34,215 nucleotides of DNA from Acidobacteriota bacterium. Its GTDB lineage: Bacteria; Acidobacteriota; UBA4820; DSQY01. Below are positions 8,253-15,960 of the stretch, piece by piece; the first letter of the stretch is position 1, and the number at the start of each line of letters is the position of its first letter. Below the pieces are notes generated by a model. It made no database searches. It saw nothing but the letters and a program-made list of their open reading frames with translations, and was not told the origin of the DNA. The DNA is taken from NCBI GenBank assembly GCA_021813555.1, contig JAKAKG010000163.1, positions 1 through 34,215 on the forward strand, written 5' to 3'. Both the position numbers and the translations under genes were made by a program.

Positions 8253-8693
8253 TTACTTGCTCCATCCGCCACCGCGGCTCCATAAGGGTACGCCCGTGGC
8301 GGGATCCCTCAGCTTGAGCACCTGGCCGCCCTTGGTGATCTCGGCGGCGATGATGACGGCGCGGCCTCCGCGCATGATCTTGGACCCGGTCACCGTCACC
8401 GCGTCGCCGGCGGCGAGCTTCACGGGCTGGGCGTCCACGTAGAACGAGGGGCCCAGGTCAACTTCCAAAGATCCCTCGGCGGTTTTAACCGTGGCGTGGA
8501 TACCTTGGCCCCGTCCCATCTCAACCATGGCCAAGGACTCCACGGTGCCGGTCACCGTCGCAACCGTCGTGGGATCGTACATGCGCCCCTTGCCCCCGCG
8601 GCCGCCCCATCCTCCACCGGCCTGCGCGATCGCGCCCAAGGACACCGCCATCCCCGCCAGCACCGCCATCACTGCAAATCCTTTTCGATTCAT
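8253..8693 (-). CDS. Small exported protein, probable OB-fold type
   Basis: This 146-residue protein has a clear signal peptide (MNRKGFAVMAVLAGMAVSLG, cleavage probably near AQA-G). A Gly/Arg-rich linker (GGGWGGRGGKGRMYDP) and a beta-rich domain from about residue 40 follow. The repeating VTGTVESL ... VKTAEGSLEVDLGP ... AAGDAVTVTGSKI pattern resembles periplasmic OB-fold proteins (often annotated only as DNA-binding or DUF5666-like). Its partner and ligand are unknown. An in-frame TTG two codons earlier exists, but the spacing from AAGGAGA favours the ATG at 8693. It is the last gene of the minus-strand metal/redox block and is separated from the methyltransferase gene upstream by 72 bp. Confidence 0.7.
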   Translation of the reverse strand: MNRKGFAVMAVLAGMAVSLGAIAQAGGGWGGRGGKGRMYDPTTVATVTGTVESLAMVEMGRGQGIHATVKTAEGSLEVDLGPSFYVDAQPVKLAAGDAVTVTGSKIMRGGRAVIIAAEITKGGQVLKLRDPATGVPLWSRGGGWSK

Positions 8694-8765
8694 GGACAAC
8701 TCTCCTTAAGAACCGTACCGGCTCGTACCCATATTTTCTTTAGACACAACCGGGAGCCGGAAGGT

Positions 8766-9929
8766 TTAATTCGCGCCGCCCGGGGCGGCCCGGGAGAAGC
8801 GGAACTCCCAGCCGCAATGGCCATGGGCCTCCGAGTCGGGGGGGCAATGAAGGCACCGGGCTTCGATGCGCCCGTCCACCGTGCGGGCGAAAGTCTCGAA
8901 CTCCACCTCGCCCACAACCTTGCAGGGAAAATCGGGGAGGCCCTTTCGATGGCGCGTCTCCTGGACGCGGCATGCCTCCATGAAAAACCGCAGCACGCCG
9001 CCATCCTCGCTCCATTCCACCCGGTAGGGATTGATGAAGCTGTACATGCGGTAGGTGAGGGCCTGTTCAAGGGCGCGAAGGCCCCCTCCGTGAGGAATTG
9101 AGAAAGCCTCCATGATGCGCCTCGCCTCGGCGGCGGCAAACAGGCGCCAGGAAGCGGCATCGAGTTCCATGGCGGTCTCCAGGCCGTAGCGCTTCTCCGC
9201 TGCAAGGAACCAGCACCCGTCGTGGGCGAGCCAGTTCTTGGCGAAGACGTCCATGGCCGTGAAGAGGCCCCGCCGGTCCAGCGCCGCGAAGGCGGGAGGC
9301 GCCCCCGCATCGGCGGGGGTTTGGAGGACGGCTGCCCGGTGAAGATGGCCCTCCCGAAGCGCCAACTCTTTCGCGCCCAGGCCAGAGAGAAAACCCCGCG
9401 ACCAATCCAGGGTTACGGGCCCTTCCGGGTGGACCCGTCCCTCCCCCGAGTGCACTTTGGAAACGAGGGCAAAGCCTTCGGCAGAAAATTCACCTAGAAT
9501 AACCAAGCCGCCTGGCCTTACCACCCGCAGCACTTCCTTGAGAACTGCCGCCCCGTCCGCGAGATGATGGAGTACATCCATCGTGACGGCGCACCCAAAA
9601 TATCCGTTGGGAAAGGGAAGGGCCGCACCGTCCGCGAGAGTGAATCGGATGCGCGCCGCGATGGCCGGATCGTCGGTGAGAAAAGCCGCCACCTGCTGGT
9701 CTTCGGCGGCGATGTCCGCGCTCACCACCTCCAGGCCGCGTCGCGACGCCTCCCGCGCCATGAGCCCCATGCCCGTCCCCAGGTCCAGCAGCGGGCCCTC
9801 CAAGGGGCCGGCCGCATCCAGCACGAAGGCAGGCGCCACGAGCCGGTCGTAGCCCAGGCTTTTGTATTGAGCCGTCCGCGTCCAGAAGTGAGCCTTGCGC
9901 CGATCCAATTCCTCGGGCGTGAGCGCCAT
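8766..9929 (-). CDS. SAM methyltransferase fused to a DUF6125-like domain
   Basis: This is a 387-residue protein. Residues about 1-190 form a class I methyltransferase: SAM motif LLDLGTGMGLMAREASRRG, a later DVLHHLADG, and VLRVVRPGGLVILGEFS. From about 225 the sequence changes to a domain I recognise as DUF6125-like: KNWLAHDGCWFLAAEKRYG, EARRIMEAF, RKGLPDFPCKVVGEVEFETF, and a conserved ARCLHCPPD. That family is usually a separate small cytosolic protein of unknown function in anaerobes. The two conserved cysteine segments suggest metal or thiol chemistry. Substrate and product are unknown. GAGAGGA precedes the ATG. It sits after the peroxiredoxin terminator, so it may have its own promoter. 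Confidence 0.78.
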   Translation of the reverse strand: MALTPEELDRRKAHFWTRTAQYKSLGYDRLVAPAFVLDAAGPLEGPLLDLGTGMGLMAREASRRGLEVVSADIAAEDQQVAAFLTDDPAIAARIRFTLADGAALPFPNGYFGCAVTMDVLHHLADGAAVLKEVLRVVRPGGLVILGEFSAEGFALVSKVHSGEGRVHPEGPVTLDWSRGFLSGLGAKELALREGHLHRAAVLQTPADAGAPPAFAALDRRGLFTAMDVFAKNWLAHDGCWFLAAEKRYGLETAMELDAASWRLFAAAEARRIMEAFSIPHGGGLRALEQALTYRMYSFINPYRVEWSEDGGVLRFFMEACRVQETRHRKGLPDFPCKVVGEVEFETFARTVDGRIEARCLHCPPDSEAHGHCGWEFRFSRAAPGGAN

Positions 9930-9957
9930 GTGCCGGTCCTCTCTTTTTCTGTTTAAA

Positions 9958-10018
9958 GAAGGCGGCGAGGCGCAAGGGCATACGCCTTCAGCGCGCGCCT
10001 CGCACCCCCTCCGCCTTC
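9958..10018 (-). terminator. Bulged hairpin downstream of the peroxiredoxin gene
   Basis: GAAGGCGG (9958-9965) pairs with CCGCCTTC (10011-10018), and the adjoining CGAGGCGC (9966-9973) pairs with GCGCCTCG (9995-10002), giving 16 pairs interrupted by one bulge. In the minus direction it ends in TTTAAAC, a weak U run. It lies 36 bp after the peroxiredoxin stop and probably ends that transcript. Confidence 0.6.
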
Positions 10019-10053
10019 TTGTGATCGCTACGCTTAGCCTTTTTTCAATAAGG

Positions 10054-10776
10054 CTAGAAAGCGCTCTTGACCTTCCACTCCTTCCAGACCTTTCCCGTGA
10101 GTTCGGGCCTGGGCGTGAGGGTGGGCCTTCCGGGCTGCCAGCCGGAGGGCGTCACCTCCCCGGTCTTGCGCACGTGCTGGAAAGCTTTGATCTGGCGGAC
10201 CAGCTCCGTTACGTTGCGTCCCACGGGGGGCGTGAGCACCTCCATGGCCTGGATGACCCCGTCGGGATCGATGATGAACCGGCCCCGGATGTCCACCCCG
10301 GCGGCCTCGTCGTAGATGCCGTACGCGGTGCCGATGGCTCCTCCCTGGTCGGAGAGCATCGGAAAAGGCACGCCGCCCTTCACCATCTTGGAGAGTTCCT
10401 CCTCCTGCCAGATGAGGTGGGAGAACCGGCTGTCCGTGGAAACCGAGAGTACCTCGACGCCGAGCTTCTTGAGTTCGGGATGCGTGGCGGCGACCGCCGC
10501 CAGTTCGGTGGGTCAGACGAAGGTGAAGTCACCGGGGTAGAAGCAGAGCAGGACCCACTTCCCCCTGAAGTCCGACAGCTTGAAGTTCTTAAAGGCGCCG
10601 GCGAAGAAGGCGCTCGCTTCGAAATCGGGCGCTGGCTTACCTACCCGAGCCACATCCATCCTCGATGGCTCCATCATCGCCTCCTTGACCGAAGCACCTG
10701 GGGACGTCTTTTTGACGACCCCGCCCGCCGGCTCTACGCAACCCGTCTTCTTGGATACCATCTTTTTTTCCGCCAT
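10054..10776 (-). CDS. Selenocysteine-containing peroxiredoxin (AhpC/Prx family), UGA decoded at 10513-10515
   Basis: Two frames that look separate are one gene read through TGA at 10513-10515. The first part ends in FYPGDFTFV and the second continues [20 protein letters not shown], so the UGA falls exactly on the peroxidatic Cys of the FxPxDFTFxCPTE motif (residue 88 of 240). Conserved sequence carries on in the same frame to SHLIWQEEE and [12 protein letters not shown] hairpin with a GGUC loop lies just 3' of the UGA. The usual resolving-Cys position (GEVCP) is Thr209 here (GEVTPSGW), so a 1-Sec mechanism, perhaps with an external thiol or Cys13/Cys78, is likely. It reduces peroxides in the cytoplasm. 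The ATG at 10776 follows GGGAGGG. A nonsense mutation is the alternative, but is less likely given the hairpin. Confidence 0.88.
10486..10515 (-). promoter_or_regulatory. bSECIS-like element directing UGA-to-selenocysteine
   Basis: Reading the minus strand, the UGA (10515-10513) is followed after 11 nt by GGCGGC (10501-10496), the loop GGUC (10495-10492) and GCCGCC (10491-10486), a perfect 6-bp stem. The loop opens 17 nt after the UGA with GG. The E. coli fdhF SECIS has a GGUCU-containing loop at nearly the same distance. This is what SelB is expected to bind. Confidence 0.75.
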
Positions 10777-10859
10777 GGACCCTCCCTTTCTTTTGGCTAC
10801 ACACCCGGATAGGCCGCATGGTGCTGTTTCTCTGACGGCCTTCCAGTTTCGATTGGTTA

Positions 10860-10868
10860 AGTATATCA
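10860..10868 (-). promoter_or_regulatory. Possible extended -10 promoter of the peroxiredoxin gene
   Basis: The minus strand reads TGATATACT (extended -10, TGn-TATACT) about 85 bp before the peroxiredoxin start, in the 150-bp gap after the cysteine synthase gene. No good -35 box is seen, so this is tentative. Confidence 0.35.
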
Positions 10869-10926
10869 CTCAAGCCCGTCCAGAAGCGCGATCGATCCGC
10901 CTCCAGATACCGGCCGCGGCACCTCC

Positions 10927-11913
10927 TCACACGTCCAAGAATCCGTGCTCTTTCATCCACTGGTCGTTGAAAATGGTGCTGAGGTAGCGAGAGGCGCTGT
11001 CGGGGAACAAGGTCACGATGCGGGCGGGCCTGTCCAACCTCCGGGCCAGGTCCATCGTCACCTTGAGGGCGGCGCCGCTGGATCCGCCCGCGAGGATCGC
11101 TTCCCTGCGCACGAGCTCTCGGCACGCGAGGAAGGCGTCCTTGTCGGAAACCGTCACCACGTCGTCCAGGTTCGTGAAATCGGCGCACCCGATGATGAAC
11201 TCGTCCCCCAGGCCCTCCAGAAGGTAAGGCGAGGGGTGTTTCCGCTCGCCGGTGCGGAAGTAGTGGGCGAAGACCGACCCCTCCGAATCCACGGCCACGA
11301 CCTTGATCTTGGGGTTCTTCTCCTTGAGGTACCGCGCCACGCCGCCGATGGTGCCCCCCGTACCCATGCCCGCCACCAGAACGTCGATGCGGCCTTCCAT
11401 CTGCTCCCAGATTTCCGGACCCGTGGTGAGGTAGTGGGCCTCGTTGTTCTCCCGGTTATTGTGCTGGTCCGGGAAATAGCACCCGGGGGTTTGGGCCGCC
11501 AGGCGGGGCGTGATCTGATTGTAGGAGTCGGGTGACTCGGGAGGCAGGGTGCTGTCCGCCTTGACCACGTCCACTCCCAGCGCCTCGAGTTGGGCCAGTT
11601 TTTCAGGGCTGATGCAGTCTCTCACCACCACCTTCAGGCGGTACCCTCCCTGGATGGCCACCATGGCCAAGCCCACGGCGGTGTTGCCCGAGGAGTTTTC
11701 GAGGATGAGATCGCCGGGGTGGATGCGGCCGTCGCTGGCGGCCTTCCGAATCATGTGGAGGGCCGGCCGGTCCTTGATGCTCCCCATGGGATTGAAGAAC
11801 TCCAGCTTGGCGTAAACCTCTGGGACCAGCCCTTGAGTGATCCGGTGGAGCCGGACCATGGGTGTCTCGCCGACGAGATCCAGGATGCTGTCATAAATTT
11901 TGGAGTGCCGCAT
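10927..11913 (-). CDS. Cysteine synthase / cystathionine beta-synthase-like PLP enzyme
   Basis: This 328-residue fold-type II PLP enzyme has the lysine motif NPMGSIKDRPA (Lys47), the substrate loop ENSSGNTAVGLA, the phosphate-binding GMGTGGTIGGVARYLKE, and the late VTLFPDSASRYLSTIF. These place it in the CysK/CBS group, which makes cysteine from O-acetylserine or a related acceptor plus sulfide. Residues such as YFPDQHNNRENNEAHY lean towards CBS-like enzymes without the regulatory CBS domains. In-frame starts also exist at 11928 (ATG) and 11949 (TTG). The ATG at 11913 begins where homologues do and has GAGAGG close by, though with short spacing. It lies 57 bp after the ferritin-like gene, suggesting sulfur supply within the metal/redox operon. 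Confidence 0.87.
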   Translation of the reverse strand: MRHSKIYDSILDLVGETPMVRLHRITQGLVPEVYAKLEFFNPMGSIKDRPALHMIRKAASDGRIHPGDLILENSSGNTAVGLAMVAIQGGYRLKVVVRDCISPEKLAQLEALGVDVVKADSTLPPESPDSYNQITPRLAAQTPGCYFPDQHNNRENNEAHYLTTGPEIWEQMEGRIDVLVAGMGTGGTIGGVARYLKEKNPKIKVVAVDSEGSVFAHYFRTGERKHPSPYLLEGLGDEFIIGCADFTNLDDVVTVSDKDAFLACRELVRREAILAGGSSGAALKVTMDLARRLDRPARIVTLFPDSASRYLSTIFNDQWMKEHGFLDV

Positions 11914-11970
11914 GGTCCTCTCTTTCATCGATGCCAGGCCTTGACCCAATCGCTCCGCCTTACGCGGCGG

Positions 11971-12474
11971 TCACTTGCTTCCTCTGGCGACCATGAGGTC
12001 CAGATCCTCCTTGAGGCTCTGGAGGTCCTCCTCGTGCTCCACCTCCTGCTGGAGGATCGTGAGGGCGAGGTTGTAGGTCACCATGTCCTTGTCTTTGGTG
12101 ATATCCATGAGGCGTTTGTAAACGCCGATGGCGCACTGCTCGCCGGCGATGTTCTGATCCAGGATCACCGCCACGTAAGGATCATCGGGGGCATCATAGG
12201 CGCACGGGCTCAGGGGGAACCACTGCTTGGGATCGGTGACCGGCGTGCCGCCGAGCTGGACGATGCGCGTCACCAGCAGCGTGGCGTGGTTCAGCTCCTC
12301 CGTGGCGTGCAGGGTAAGCTCCGCGGCCACGGCGTCCTTCATGGGGCCCTTGAGGATCTTGGCGCCAAGCCAGTACTGGTAGTAGGCCAGCCACTCGCTG
12401 GCGTAGGCCGCGTTCAGGAGCCCCAGCAGCTCCTCCACGTCCATCCCGATGATCTGCCGTCCTTTGGTTCCCAT
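11971..12474 (-). CDS. Ferritin-like di-iron protein (bacterioferritin/Dps-like)
   Basis: This 167-residue, all-helical protein has a ferritin-type di-iron pattern: Glu27 in helix 1, Glu60-x-x-His63 (EELNH), Glu112, and Glu144-x-x-His147 (EVEHE). It probably stores iron or detoxifies peroxide with iron in the cytoplasm, next to a peroxiredoxin and a cysteine synthase. It is close to the DPS-like/bacterioferritin group of anaerobes, and I see no haem-binding Met that would mark true bacterioferritin. The ORF extends to 12516, but the ATG at 12474 is preceded by GGAGGG with good spacing. Confidence 0.82.
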   Translation of the reverse strand: MGTKGRQIIGMDVEELLGLLNAAYASEWLAYYQYWLGAKILKGPMKDAVAAELTLHATEELNHATLLVTRIVQLGGTPVTDPKQWFPLSPCAYDAPDDPYVAVILDQNIAGEQCAIGVYKRLMDITKDKDMVTYNLALTILQQEVEHEEDLQSLKEDLDLMVARGSK

Positions 12475-12545
12475 GGAACCCTCCTTCATCGTTTCCCGAA
12501 ATGCCGCACCGCGCACGGGCCGCCGCTTTTTGGTTTGACGCGGTC

Positions 12546-12989
12546 TCAGTCGTAGGATGCCATAACTTGGCGGTTCTCGGCCAGAAGGTCCCCAGCGAGA
12601 TCCTTCATTCCCGTCCTCTCCCAGAAGGGAAGTCTGTCCTGGGTTTCCACGTATCTGAGGGGGATCGGATGGGTGCCCACCACCACGGGAATACCGAACG
12701 CCGCTTCGATAAAGGCCTTGAAATCAGCGATGTAGGGACACGGAGGATATCCGACGATCAGCCCCGTGGCGAGGTGAATGACATCCGCGCCGTTTCGCGC
12801 CATCTCTTCGGGTACGTGCTCCACGTTTCCGCCAGGGCAGCCGCCGCAGGTAGAGTAGCCCACGATCTCGACGGCCTCCTCCGCGGCGTACCGCGAGAAG
12901 GCGCCCCGGCGTTCGCGCAGGGCCCGGAAACACTTTCCGCCGCCGCACTCGCGGTAGCGGTCGCACAGAATGATGCCGATCTTCTTCAT
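12546..12989 (-). CDS. CGGC domain protein
   Basis: This 147-residue protein has the pattern that names the CGGC family: an N-terminal KKIGIILCDRY with Cys9, Cys15 and Cys20, then STCGGCPGGN (Cys48, Cys51). A C-terminal part ends with VVVGTHPIP. The family is putatively metal-binding, common in anaerobes beside NifX/MTH1175 proteins, and has no assigned reaction. The start at 12989 follows GGGAGGG; the frame upstream of it is noncoding. A second, shorter homologue lies at 17448-17801 in the same cluster. Confidence 0.83.
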   Translation of the reverse strand: MKKIGIILCDRYRECGGGKCFRALRERRGAFSRYAAEEAVEIVGYSTCGGCPGGNVEHVPEEMARNGADVIHLATGLIVGYPPCPYIADFKAFIEAAFGIPVVVGTHPIPLRYVETQDRLPFWERTGMKDLAGDLLAENRQVMASYD

Positions 12990-13033
12990 GGGACACCCTC
13001 CCGCCAGGAGGCTTGTACGCCGGCCAGGATCCG

Positions 13034-13228
13034 TCAAGCTTTCTTGCCCTTCTCCTCCTGCTTCTTCAGGTAGAGCAGGTGGTGCTCCGAACCTTCGCGA
13101 ACCATGACCTTGCCGCATTTCGGACAACGCTCGTCCTTGCAAGGCTTGCCCGGCTGGTGCCCCTTGACGGCACCGCAGCTCACGCATACGCAGTTGCCCT
13201 GCGATCCCATTCCACCTTGGTGTTGCAT
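13034..13228 (-). CDS. Small zinc-ribbon-like protein
   Basis: This 64-residue protein has six cysteines in two groups (Cys13, Cys15, Cys18 and Cys30, Cys35, Cys38), ending CPKCGKVMVREGSEHH and a charged lysine-rich tail. The spacing fits a zinc ribbon or small metal site. Similar small proteins accompany MTH1175/NifX and CGGC genes in sulfate reducers and methanogens. GAGGGG precedes the ATG. The role is unknown; metal or cofactor handling is inferred from the neighbours. Confidence 0.75.
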   Translation of the reverse strand: MQHQGGMGSQGNCVCVSCGAVKGHQPGKPCKDERCPKCGKVMVREGSEHHLLYLKKQEEKGKKA

Positions 13229-13243
13229 GGCGATCCCCTCAGG

Positions 13244-14206
13244 TCAGCTCTTCCCGCTCCGCTCTTTGGCCACCTTCTGCAACGCCTCGACGAAATGGTC
13301 GAAAAGGGTGCCGTAGCTCGTCGCGCCGGGCAAATCTCCGATAGACGAGGGAACATCCGCGATGACGGCGTTCCGCACTTCCCGCAGCGCCTTTGCATGC
13401 TTGGGCGAGGTCTGGGGATCCAAGAGAATGGCGTCGACCTTCATTTCCTGCACGTGCTTCACCAGTGCCTCCGGCGTCGGGCAACAGCCGGGCTTCATCT
13501 TGCACACCAGGAACTGGGGACCCCCCAGTTTGGCGAAATTCTCCCAGCCGCATTGGGTGCACAGAACGCGCATCCCCGCCAGGGTCTTCAGCTCATCCTT
13601 CCACCTCGCGATGTCGCTCGCGAGCGCTTTTGAGAAGGCCTCCGCGTTGGACTCGAAGTACGCCTTTTGCGCGGGCCGCAGCTGCGACAACCCTTGGGCG
13701 ACGTCACGTGCCATGAGGGCTCCGTTCTCGGGATTCAGCCTGAAAAAGGGATCGCCGTGCGAAGTAAATTCATTGACGTCGCCCTCACACCAGCCGCCGC
13801 CCGTGGAAACCGCCGGGTCAACTTGGACCGCTCCCTTGGAGAGATTGATCCAAGCGGGATTCCATGACTTCTTCTGCCGGCTTTCTGACAGGCTTCCCAC
13901 GGCCAGCCTGATGGCTCCCGCCTCGGGCAGAAATCCCGTCCAAACCACGACCTGTGCACCCAGCAGTTTCGGCTTCGATCCCGGATCCACGGTGAGGCCT
14001 TTTCTCAGGATACATCCCGTAAACAGGGTGAAGGTGTCAACTTGGGTTCCGCCCACCGCCTTGACGATGGCCTCGATGTCCGGTTCGGACGCCGCCACTA
14101 CGAGCGGCGCTTCCTCCGCGGCCAGGGCCGCCACGCCCCAGCAGGCTAGAAACAGAGCTGCCAAGCCTGCGCCGAACCACCGCTTTCTGTTGATCCTCCC
14201 ATACAT
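13244..14206 (-). CDS. ZnuA/TroA-like periplasmic metal-binding protein, no transporter partner
   Basis: This 320-residue protein has a signal peptide (positively charged start, then GAGLAALFLACWGVAALA) and a TroA/ZnuA-like body: the LVVAASEPDIEAIVKAVGG start, a long central helix around QGLSQLRPAQKAYFESNAEA, and the late PSSIGDLPGATSYGTLFDHF. Family ligand positions look altered. The usual first His loop (GxxPHxYEP) reads FTGCILRKGLTVDPG, and the DPHxWLDPxN motif is DPFFRLNPEN. Two Cys clusters (VLCTQCGW and CKMKPGCCPT) may supply ligands instead. No ABC permease or ATPase is adjacent, so it may be a sensor or chaperone, or work with a distant transporter. GGAGG precedes the ATG at 14206. 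Confidence 0.75.
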   Translation of the reverse strand: MYGRINRKRWFGAGLAALFLACWGVAALAAEEAPLVVAASEPDIEAIVKAVGGTQVDTFTLFTGCILRKGLTVDPGSKPKLLGAQVVVWTGFLPEAGAIRLAVGSLSESRQKKSWNPAWINLSKGAVQVDPAVSTGGGWCEGDVNEFTSHGDPFFRLNPENGALMARDVAQGLSQLRPAQKAYFESNAEAFSKALASDIARWKDELKTLAGMRVLCTQCGWENFAKLGGPQFLVCKMKPGCCPTPEALVKHVQEMKVDAILLDPQTSPKHAKALREVRNAVIADVPSSIGDLPGATSYGTLFDHFVEALQKVAKERSGKS

Positions 14207-14243
14207 GGTCCACCTCCTCTTTCTCAAAAAAAGAGGCGAGGAG

Positions 14244-15935
14244 TTACACCTGCACTCCCGTCTCGTAACCTTCTCGCGTGGCCGCGCCCACGTCTCGCGG
14301 CTGCTTCGCGTCGCCGATGACGTGGATCTCCGGAACGAGGGCCTTGAACGCCTCCGGCAGCATCTCGACGATGGTCACGTCATGGCCGTCCTTGGCAAGC
14401 GTTTCCGCCGCTTCCACGCCCACCATGCCTCCGCCCAACACCATCACACGCGTTCCGGGCAGGCGCCGCCCCTCCAGGTAAAACTCCAGGGAGGATAGCC
14501 TGGAAGCGCGCTCCATCCCTTCGATGGGCGGAATGTGTTGCACGGAACCGGCGGCCCAGATGAGGACCTCGGGGTGAACCCTTTGGAGGAAGGCCTCATC
14601 AACGATCTGGTGGCGCATCACGGGGATTCCCGTCCGTTCCACGAGGCGCAGGAGGCCGCGCAGCGGCCGCTCCATGGCCTCCTTGCCAGGAGAGAGGGGC
14701 GCTGCTCTGAAGGTACCGCCGAGCTCGCCATCCGCCTCGGCCACGATGACACCGTGGCCTCGCTTCCAGAGCGCCAGCGCCGCCGAAAGCCCCGCCGGCC
14801 CTGCCCCGGCAACCAGCACGCGCCGCTTCTTCTCCGCCGGGGTGACGGGCGCCTTTCCCACGGAAGGATTAACGATGCAAGAGAGTCCCTCTCCACTCAC
14901 CACGTTGCGGAGGCAGCCCTGGAGACACGAACCACAGGCGACCACATCGTCGTAGGCGCCCTGCTGCCACTTGGCCGGCAAGGCCGGATCGGCCACCAGC
15001 GGGCGGCCCAAAGCCACCGCGTCCAGCAGGCCTTGCTCCAAAAGCCTCCTCACGCGCTCCCTGTCTCCCATGCGGCCCGCCGCGATGAGCGGCAGATGGC
15101 TGGCGGCGCCGAAAAAGCGCAGCGCTTCCTCCTGAGGCCTCTCGGGTAAGGAACCGTGGTGGTAATACCACGGCGGCGCCGTGCACGGGTCGCCCATGCC
15201 CACGTGGAGTGCCATGGCACCCATCTCCTCGGCCAGGACAACCAGCGCTCTCAGCCTCTCGTCCACCAGGGCGTGGGCGTCGGGGGGCCTGGTCACGCGC
15301 ACCAAGAATGGAAGCATGCTGACGGAACGGACGGCTTGAAAGACCTCCCGTGCGAAGCGAAGGGGATCTTCGCCGTAGGCGTCCCGCCTCCGGTTTGTTT
15401 CGGGCAGAAGAAATTGCTGCATGAGGTAGCCGTGCCCCGCCTGAATCTCGATGGCGTCGAAGCCCGCCTCCTCGGCTTTGTGGGCCGCCTGGCCGTAAGC
15501 CCGGACGATGGCCACGATTTCCTTGTCGGTCAGCGCCCTGGCCTGCGTGCCTTTGGCGGGACAGGGGTCCGCAGAAGGTGCCACGGGCGGCGCCCCCGTC
15601 ACCTTGGGGTTGGCGGCCCGGCCGGCGTGGTTCAGGTTGAGGCACGCCTTGGCGCCCCGCTCATGGAGCACCGCGGTGATCTTGGATAGCTCTTTGACGC
15701 TGTAGGAATGGTGGATCGTAAGTTGCTTGGGGTGTTCCCGGCCCTCCCCGGTCACCGAGACCGGCTCCAGGATGACGAGCCCCACGCCCCCCTCCGCTAC
15801 CGCCCGGTAGAAGTGGAGATGGCGCTCCGTTACGCGTCCTTCGGGCGTTCCGTAGGCCGTCTTCACGGGAGCCATGACCAGACGGTTGCGGAGAACCATC
15901 CCGCCCAAGGACCACGGCTTCAAAAGCCATTCCAT
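14244..15935 (-). CDS. Old-yellow-enzyme/2,4-dienoyl-CoA reductase-type NADH:flavin oxidoreductase with a shortened C-terminus
   Basis: This 563-residue protein starts with an FMN TIM barrel (RLVMAPVKTAYGTPEGRVTE; LNLNHAGRA; AGHGYLMQQFLLPETN). The four-cysteine Fe-S motif (CGSCLQGC ... LSC) and a Rossmann domain (VLVAGAGPAGLSAALALWKRG) follow. A second nucleotide motif is VMVLGGGMVGVEAAETLAKDG. In relatives of about 640-670 residues, some 80-90 residues lie between VTIVEMLPE and VPEIHVIGDA. Here only AFKAL separates them, so most of the NAD(P)H domain is deleted in frame. It may use a different electron donor or be on the way to decay; the reading frame is otherwise intact. The substrate is unknown. 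Confidence 0.85.
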   Translation of the reverse strand: MEWLLKPWSLGGMVLRNRLVMAPVKTAYGTPEGRVTERHLHFYRAVAEGGVGLVILEPVSVTGEGREHPKQLTIHHSYSVKELSKITAVLHERGAKACLNLNHAGRAANPKVTGAPPVAPSADPCPAKGTQARALTDKEIVAIVRAYGQAAHKAEEAGFDAIEIQAGHGYLMQQFLLPETNRRRDAYGEDPLRFAREVFQAVRSVSMLPFLVRVTRPPDAHALVDERLRALVVLAEEMGAMALHVGMGDPCTAPPWYYHHGSLPERPQEEALRFFGAASHLPLIAAGRMGDRERVRRLLEQGLLDAVALGRPLVADPALPAKWQQGAYDDVVACGSCLQGCLRNVVSGEGLSCIVNPSVGKAPVTPAEKKRRVLVAGAGPAGLSAALALWKRGHGVIVAEADGELGGTFRAAPLSPGKEAMERPLRGLLRLVERTGIPVMRHQIVDEAFLQRVHPEVLIWAAGSVQHIPPIEGMERASRLSSLEFYLEGRRLPGTRVMVLGGGMVGVEAAETLAKDGHDVTIVEMLPEAFKALVPEIHVIGDAKQPRDVGAATREGYETGVQV

Positions 15936-15960
15936 GAAAGCCTTCCCTTCTCAGCGGCGA

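Noticed and set aside
10054-10776. Peroxiredoxin pseudogene with a nonsense codon
   Set aside because: The stop falls precisely at the catalytic residue, the frame stays conserved on both sides, and a hairpin with a GGUC loop follows at the right distance, which fits selenocysteine better than decay.
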